Assembly (NCBI GenBank): GCA_032629725.1
Contig: JAFEVB010000010.1
Span: 930,001 to 994,000 of the forward strand
Length of the DNA stretch: 64,000 nucleotides
Source: Gremmenia infestans
Taxonomy: Eukaryota > Ascomycota > Leotiomycetes > Helotiales > Hamatocanthoscyphaceae
Reading direction: 5' to 3'
The notes under the pieces are model-generated. The model was given only the letters and a program-made list of their open reading frames with translations. It was not told the DNA's origin and searched no databases. Below are positions 59,817 through 64,000 of the stretch, in pieces. The position numbers and the translations under genes are program-made. Position 1 is the stretch's first letter. The number at the start of each line of letters is the position of its first letter.

Positions 59817-60124
59817 TCTTTACGCTCTCATGTTTATGCAATTAGGATGGAAGCATGGGGATAGATAAAGGATTGGATTGGGACTGGAATCGGAACCGGC
59901 GTCGGGCTTGGGATTGGGCATAGCGTTTGAGCGTCGTTCGGAATTAGGTTTCAAGTATAGCTCACAAAAGGTAATCAGTAATTTGACGGGTTCTGTCATT
60001 AACACATTATATTGAGTGATGTGTATGTTTCGTCATGAGCCATAGAACGCCAGATGTGCTCTTCCCAATATAGTCCTTTAACGCCTTCTAAATGACCTCA
60101 ACCCTCTGCATATTATTTAGCATG
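59817..60124. other. 3'-3' spacer, RBR ligase and SEH1
   Basis: A spacer of about 300 bp between convergent genes, with a repeated GGGACTGGAATCGGAACCGG-like G-rich segment near 59870-59920. No gene was seen. Confidence 0.5.
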
Positions 60125-61418
60125 CTAAGAGGAAAGGGCTTTGGCCATTGCCAACTCTGAACTCTTAGCCCAAGTCCCACTCGGTTCTCTCCTAAAAAGG
60201 ATCAACTTCCCATCATCTCCAGATGATCCCAGTAACTGCCCGTCATCATCAAAATCCACACGCCACACAGGTGTCCCACTAGGCTCCAATCTCGACACTT
60301 CTTTAGCAACATGCAATACCTCTCCACCCTTGCCCTGACTCCCCTGATGTCGACCCGACCGACTACTAGCCAATCCAGCTCCTATGCCAGAAGGAGCATT
60401 TTTCGCACCATTTTCCGGGGTTCTTTGCGCAGAAGCAACAACCTTCTCCGGCAACTTCGAGTAATCCTTGCTCCTAAGCTCCTTTCCCCCCTTCGGCGGC
60501 GTCGTGACCTGATACACTCTCACAAATCCATCTTTACACGCCGTAGCCACAACATCAAAGCCCCTAATACTGCCCGGCGCCCAGGCTATATCCCTCACTA
60601 GTCCCCTATGGCCCTTCAGCTCTGCAGCACGATAGAATTCCTTTGTGCTAGAAGCACCTAGAGTAACGGCGTGGGAAATCTCCTTGGTACGCCAGATAGT
60701 TGCTCTGTTCATACTAGCAACTGCAACCCCCAAAGCATCCCTCTGAACCCCCTGCCGAATAGCCGCATAGCACGGCTCTAAATTCGGGTCAAACATCACC
60801 TTGAACGCAACCTCTTCCCCCCGTGCAGGTTTATCGCACACTTTAATGGTATCCAACTCGGTCCAATTTTCCATACTTTCCGGCTCCTCGTTCTCATATA
60901 CGATAAGCATACCATTGCGGTTTATGAGCGCTAGATATGTGTGTCTTGTTTCTGGATTGTGTTTTATGGAAAAGGAGAGGTAGGGTGCGCGTGCTACGGA
61001 GCGCAGCTCACAGACTGGCTTGTTGTTATGAGAATTGAAGCGTCGACCTTTACCTGGGGCAAGAGTTGGGTCTTCCACCCAGATTCTAAAGCGCCCGTCC
61101 ATGCCTATGGATGCTAAGAGGTTGGGGTGGATTGTTGGAGGGAACCAATGGATCTAGTTTAGATTAGATATATTATCTGCGAGGCAATGGATGAGATGGG
61201 TTTACTTCTAGAAGTTCGGAGTTATGGGCTCCCCATGTATCGCACAGATTCCAGGTCCCGTCATGGTGGAGATTGTATACTTTTATTTTGCCATCTACAG
61301 AGCCGGTAGCAAAGCGATTCCCATAAGTGTTGAAAGCCGTGGCTTGTATCATATCTCGATGCCCATTCTGAAGAAGAGAGAAGCCCTCTGGCTCCATCTC
61401 ATGAGGATCGTCGTCCAT
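60125..61418 (-). CDS. SEH1: Nucleoporin Seh1 (WD40)
   Basis: Seh1 is a WD40 protein of the Nup84/Y complex of the nuclear pore and of the SEA (TORC1-regulating) complex. Two exons, 61418-61206 and 61153-60125, give 413 residues. The N-terminal blade is GHRDMIQATAFNTYGNRFAT, with the hallmark IKVYNLHHDGTW next to the intron, then IHWFPPTIHPNLLASIGMDG. The later blades include AAELKGHRGLVRDIAWAPGS, VVATACKDGFVRVYQV and WRVDFDDDGQLLGSSGDDGK. An insert of about 55 residues (KVVASAQRTPENGAKNAPSG) with no WD pattern separates two blades, a common fungal elaboration. Confidence 0.92.
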
Positions 61419-61697
61419 TCGGTGAGTTGTAAAGGAGTTTGTTCGTGGAGGAATTACATAGGTACCTTTGTCATAACAAGTTCTAGTGATTCTTGAGTCT
61501 GAGGGGCTGGAGGAGCTGGAGCACCTGGGTGAGGGCCGTGCACACAAGGCTAGCTAGTGCAACTTTCTTGCATTCGTGGCTTTTCACTTCAGCCTCGTCA
61601 TCTTCAACAACACATTTCGTCTGATCGCCACCTCGACAACTCTCACATGGAGCTGGCGCGCTCCTCCTGCTCATTGAAACTCCCTCTCCAGTAAAAA
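61419..61697. promoter_or_regulatory. Divergent promoter SEH1 / ALG7
   Basis: A 279-bp spacer between two divergent housekeeping genes. It is GC-neutral, with no obvious TATA box. Confidence 0.45.
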
Positions 61698-63168
61698 ATG
61701 GTCTTTCGTTCCACAACAATGACCCATCCACCTTCTTCTGCGGCCGCACTTTCCTTCACAGAGACTCTGAGTCTCCTGTCCCTTTCGCTCGCAAGCTTTG
61801 CTGTCATTGCAAACACCTTCCAAGGCGATGGCGCTCCTCTCGTTGCCTCTCTTGCATTCAGCGGCATTGCTTTCGCTGGTTCATACTCCATGATCCGATG
61901 GCTGGGTCCAACATTCATGAAAGCTGGTTTAAAAGGGAAAGACATGAGCAAACTACATAAAAAGGAGATCCCCGAGACAATGGGTGCTGTCTGTGCTGTG
62001 GTGTATATCTTGATTGTTACTGTGTTCATACCCTTTCCGTTCTACAAGGATATTGTGGCAGCTACTTCTGGAGGTGGGAATAGGGATGTGGTCCAGGAGA
62101 CCATTGAACATGTACAAAGGGGGAGGTTTTTGCATAAATTCCCACATAGCAAGGTATGTCCTCCCCAATATTCTGTGAGAATCTGGAGGTTAATAGGAAA
62201 CCCAGCTTGCAGCTTATCTCTCTGCAATTATCACAGTTCAATCTGTTTCCATCCTGGGTATTGGCGACGACCTCTTCGACATTCGTTGGCGCCATAAATT
62301 CTTCATCCCAGGAATCGCCAGCATACCCCTCCTGATCGTCTACTTTGTCGATTTCGGGGTAACACACATCGTCGTCCCCATTCCTTTACGCCCCTATCTA
62401 GGAGAACTCCTCCAGTTAGGAGTTCTCTACTATCTCTACATGTTCGCCGTCGCCATCTTCTGCCCAAACAGCATCAACATCCTTGCCGGCGTGAACGGCA
62501 TCGAAGTCTCCCAATCCCTCGTGATCGCCATCCTCCTGGTCCTAAACGATTGCTACTACCTGCTAGTACCATATCCGCATCCAGCAGTAGACTCGCATCT
62601 CTTCTCCCTCTACATGCTGCTACCTTTCATCGGCGTCTCCCTAGCATTATGGTGCCACAATTGGTACCCCTCTAAAGTCTTCGTCGGAGACACATACTGC
62701 TATTTCGCAGGTATGGTTTTCGCAGTCGTAGGGATCCTAGGCCACTTCTCCAAAACACTGCTCTTGCTCTTCATCCCGCAGATCTTCAACTTCCTCTATT
62801 CCGCGCCTCAATTATTCCGTGTTGTGCCCTGCCCACGTCATCGGATGCCTCGTTTCAATGCCCGGACAGGCTTGATGGAATGTTCGGTGACAGAGTGGCA
62901 GCATCCTCCCAAGCCCGTGGTTGCGAAGGTGTTGAAGCTGCTGCATAGACTGAATCTATTAAGAGTTGAGACGAATAGCCAGGGGCAGATTGTGGAGAGT
63001 ACGAACTTTACCATTTTGAATTTGTGGCTTGTGTGGTTTGGACCGAAGAGGGAAGATAGATTGGCCATAGAGATCTTGGTCATGCAGTTCGCTGTTGGTC
63101 TTTTTGGGCTGTTTGCTAGGCACAACTTTGCTCTGCTACTGTTCGAGTCCGACAACTTGAATGTATAA
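61698..63168 (+). CDS. ALG7: Dolichyl-phosphate GlcNAc-1-phosphotransferase Alg7
   Basis: Alg7 makes dolichyl-PP-GlcNAc, the first step of N-glycan synthesis in the ER; its animal homologue DPAGT1 is the tunicamycin target. Exons 61698-62153 and 62206-63168 give 472 residues with about ten membrane helices. The family motifs are visible: GLKGKDMSKLHKKEIPETMG for the cytosolic loop, ILGIGDDLFDIRWRHKF with the metal-binding DD pair, the catalytic region PNSINILAGVNGIEV and WYPSKVFVGDTYCYFAG, and the RHRMPRFNARTGLMECS loop. No tag or insertion was seen. It is divergent from SEH1, with 279 bp between the starts. Confidence 0.95.
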
Positions 63169-63533
63169 TTTGGATACCCAGTGTAATGTAAGAATTCGTG
63201 CACTAATGTCACATACAAGCAATTTGATCATCGAATGATTGATTGATTCAGGGATTTTTTAGATTTTGGAATGCCGTAGAGGCTTCATCATAACTGGAGC
63301 TACTTGTACAACAAGGTATCGCCTTCTAAATAAGAAGAACATTGATGTGTGCCCAGCAAACGGGATCAAACATGCGTGACCACGCATAGAGTACGGCCGC
63401 CCGTAATACGCCTTATCCCAAGCCCCCTTTTGAACCCAGCCCATTCGTGAGAAGAAACGCTCAAAGTCACAAAAGAAAAAACGCCGTGCGCTATTAGCAG
63501 CAGACCGTGTGAAGCAAAAGAGTTCTAAGTATG
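63169..63533. other. Spacer between ALG7 and the window-edge gene
   Basis: A 3'-3' spacer of 365 bp. No gene or repeat was recognised. Confidence 0.5.
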
Positions 63534-63983
63534 TTACAAAGTACCATTCATTCGTTCTGATGGCAAAGTAGACCTGGCAGCAAGATCCGGAGTGGAGAAG
63601 GGGGCGGAAGACATTGGATCCAAAGATTTCTCCACTATAGGCGTGTCAACGATCGCTGAGCCCTCTAATAGTCCTGGTGCCTTAGCTTCCTCGATCGTTG
63701 ATAGCGAGGGTTTCAGGACAGCTGGAGCGATTGTCGGACTGCTTCCTCCGTTGTTGTTGCTCGTGTGCGAATGATCGTTCGAATGATCGTTCTTCTTCAT
63801 CCTGGCAGCCTTGTAATCGCTCAAGCTCATCTTCTTTGTCGGTTTGGCCGGACTAGGATGTTGACCGATGCCGTTGACAGCCGGAGCAAATGTACTGGGG
63901 AAGTGCACGGTCCCAAAAGGAGACTGTGCTACGGACCCCGCTGCCGAAGACGGGGTAATAGAACCAGATAGCGGCCCTGACAT
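63534..63983 (-). CDS. 3' part of a SET3-like / low-complexity gene, runs off window
   Basis: The stop is at 63534 and the frame stays open through the last base of the window on the minus strand, so the gene probably continues to the right. I read 149 residues from an internal Met (MSGPLSGSITPSSAAGSVAQ), with an open frame before it. The block PAKPTKKMSLSDYKAARMKK is the type of C-terminal basic element I associate with fungal Set3-like (PHD/SET) proteins. The rest is Ser/Ala/Pro/Asn-rich and disordered. A short duplicated NDHSNDHS run comes from a 12-nt tandem repeat at about 63767-63790. The family assignment is tentative. Confidence 0.55.
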   Translation of the reverse strand: MSGPLSGSITPSSAAGSVAQSPFGTVHFPSTFAPAVNGIGQHPSPAKPTKKMSLSDYKAARMKKNDHSNDHSHTSNNNGGSSPTIAPAVLKPSLSTIEEAKAPGLLEGSAIVDTPIVEKSLDPMSSAPFSTPDLAARSTLPSERMNGTL

Positions 63984-64000
63984 ATTCGGGGTTGTGAAAG

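Overview
This window is nuclear DNA from a filamentous ascomycete (Pezizomycotina). Genes are short to medium in length and broken by many 45-80 nt introns with GTRAGT-like donors and CTRAC/CTGAC-type branch sites. There are fungal-specific families: the FlbA-type RGS regulator, the DASH subunit Ask1, a phocein-type MOB3, a DUF7053-like protein and GPI-anchored wall proteins. The overall look suggests a Leotiomycetes/Sordariomycetes-type genome, but the exact class is inference. I saw no bacterial, organellar or viral block, and no tRNA, rRNA or CRISPR.

Layout. 0.7-9 kb: a small unrecognised two-exon gene, ASK1 (-), a secreted covalent-FAD oxidoreductase (+), a mitochondrial rhodanese-like protein (+) and a five-helix YIPF1/2-type Golgi protein (-). 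9.8-27.3 kb is a dense housekeeping block: ubiquitin-L40 fusion (-), the RNA polymerase I factor RRN7 (+), eIF5A (-), VPS52 of GARP (+), a TBC1D20-type Rab GAP (-), a 1358-residue MMS1_N/CPSF-A protein (+) and eIF5B (+). 29.2-36.1 kb: an Asp-nucleophile alpha/beta hydrolase (+) converging on a medium-chain dehydrogenase (-), a small GPI-anchored wall protein (-) and the RGS regulator flbA (-). 36.1-44.3 kb has almost no genes; it holds short low-complexity motifs and one weak ORF and lies upstream of flbA. 44.3-54 kb: CDC73 (-), a previously hidden four-exon conserved-looking small gene (-), an unknown PEST-like protein (-), a ZNG1/CobW zinc chaperone (-), MOB3/phocein (+), a DUF7053-like protein (-) and a second GPI-anchored protein (-). 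55-57.8 kb is AT-rich and holds a frameshifted gene remnant. 57.8-64 kb: a membrane RBR ubiquitin ligase (+), the nucleoporin SEH1 (-), ALG7 (+) and the 3' part of a gene that runs off the window (-).

How the genes work together. Several serve ribosome supply and translation (ubiquitin-L40, RRN7, eIF5A, eIF5B), others ER/Golgi traffic and glycosylation (YIPF, VPS52, TBC1D20-like, ALG7), and two act in hyphal development and signalling (flbA, MOB3). They are neighbours rather than one pathway. The hydrolase/dehydrogenase pair and the secreted FAD enzyme are accessory metabolism but do not form a recognisable secondary-metabolite cluster, because no synthase is present.

The most unusual observations are structural. 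The start codon of the ubiquitin-L40 gene appears to be split by an intron and followed by a 7-nt micro-exon. ASK1 needs two GC-AG introns, one of which competes with a GT donor that would truncate the protein. A perfect 22-bp inverted repeat sits inside an intron of the FAD oxidoreductase gene. All exon models here were built by eye from splice signals, reading frame and remembered family patterns; none was checked against transcripts or a database.
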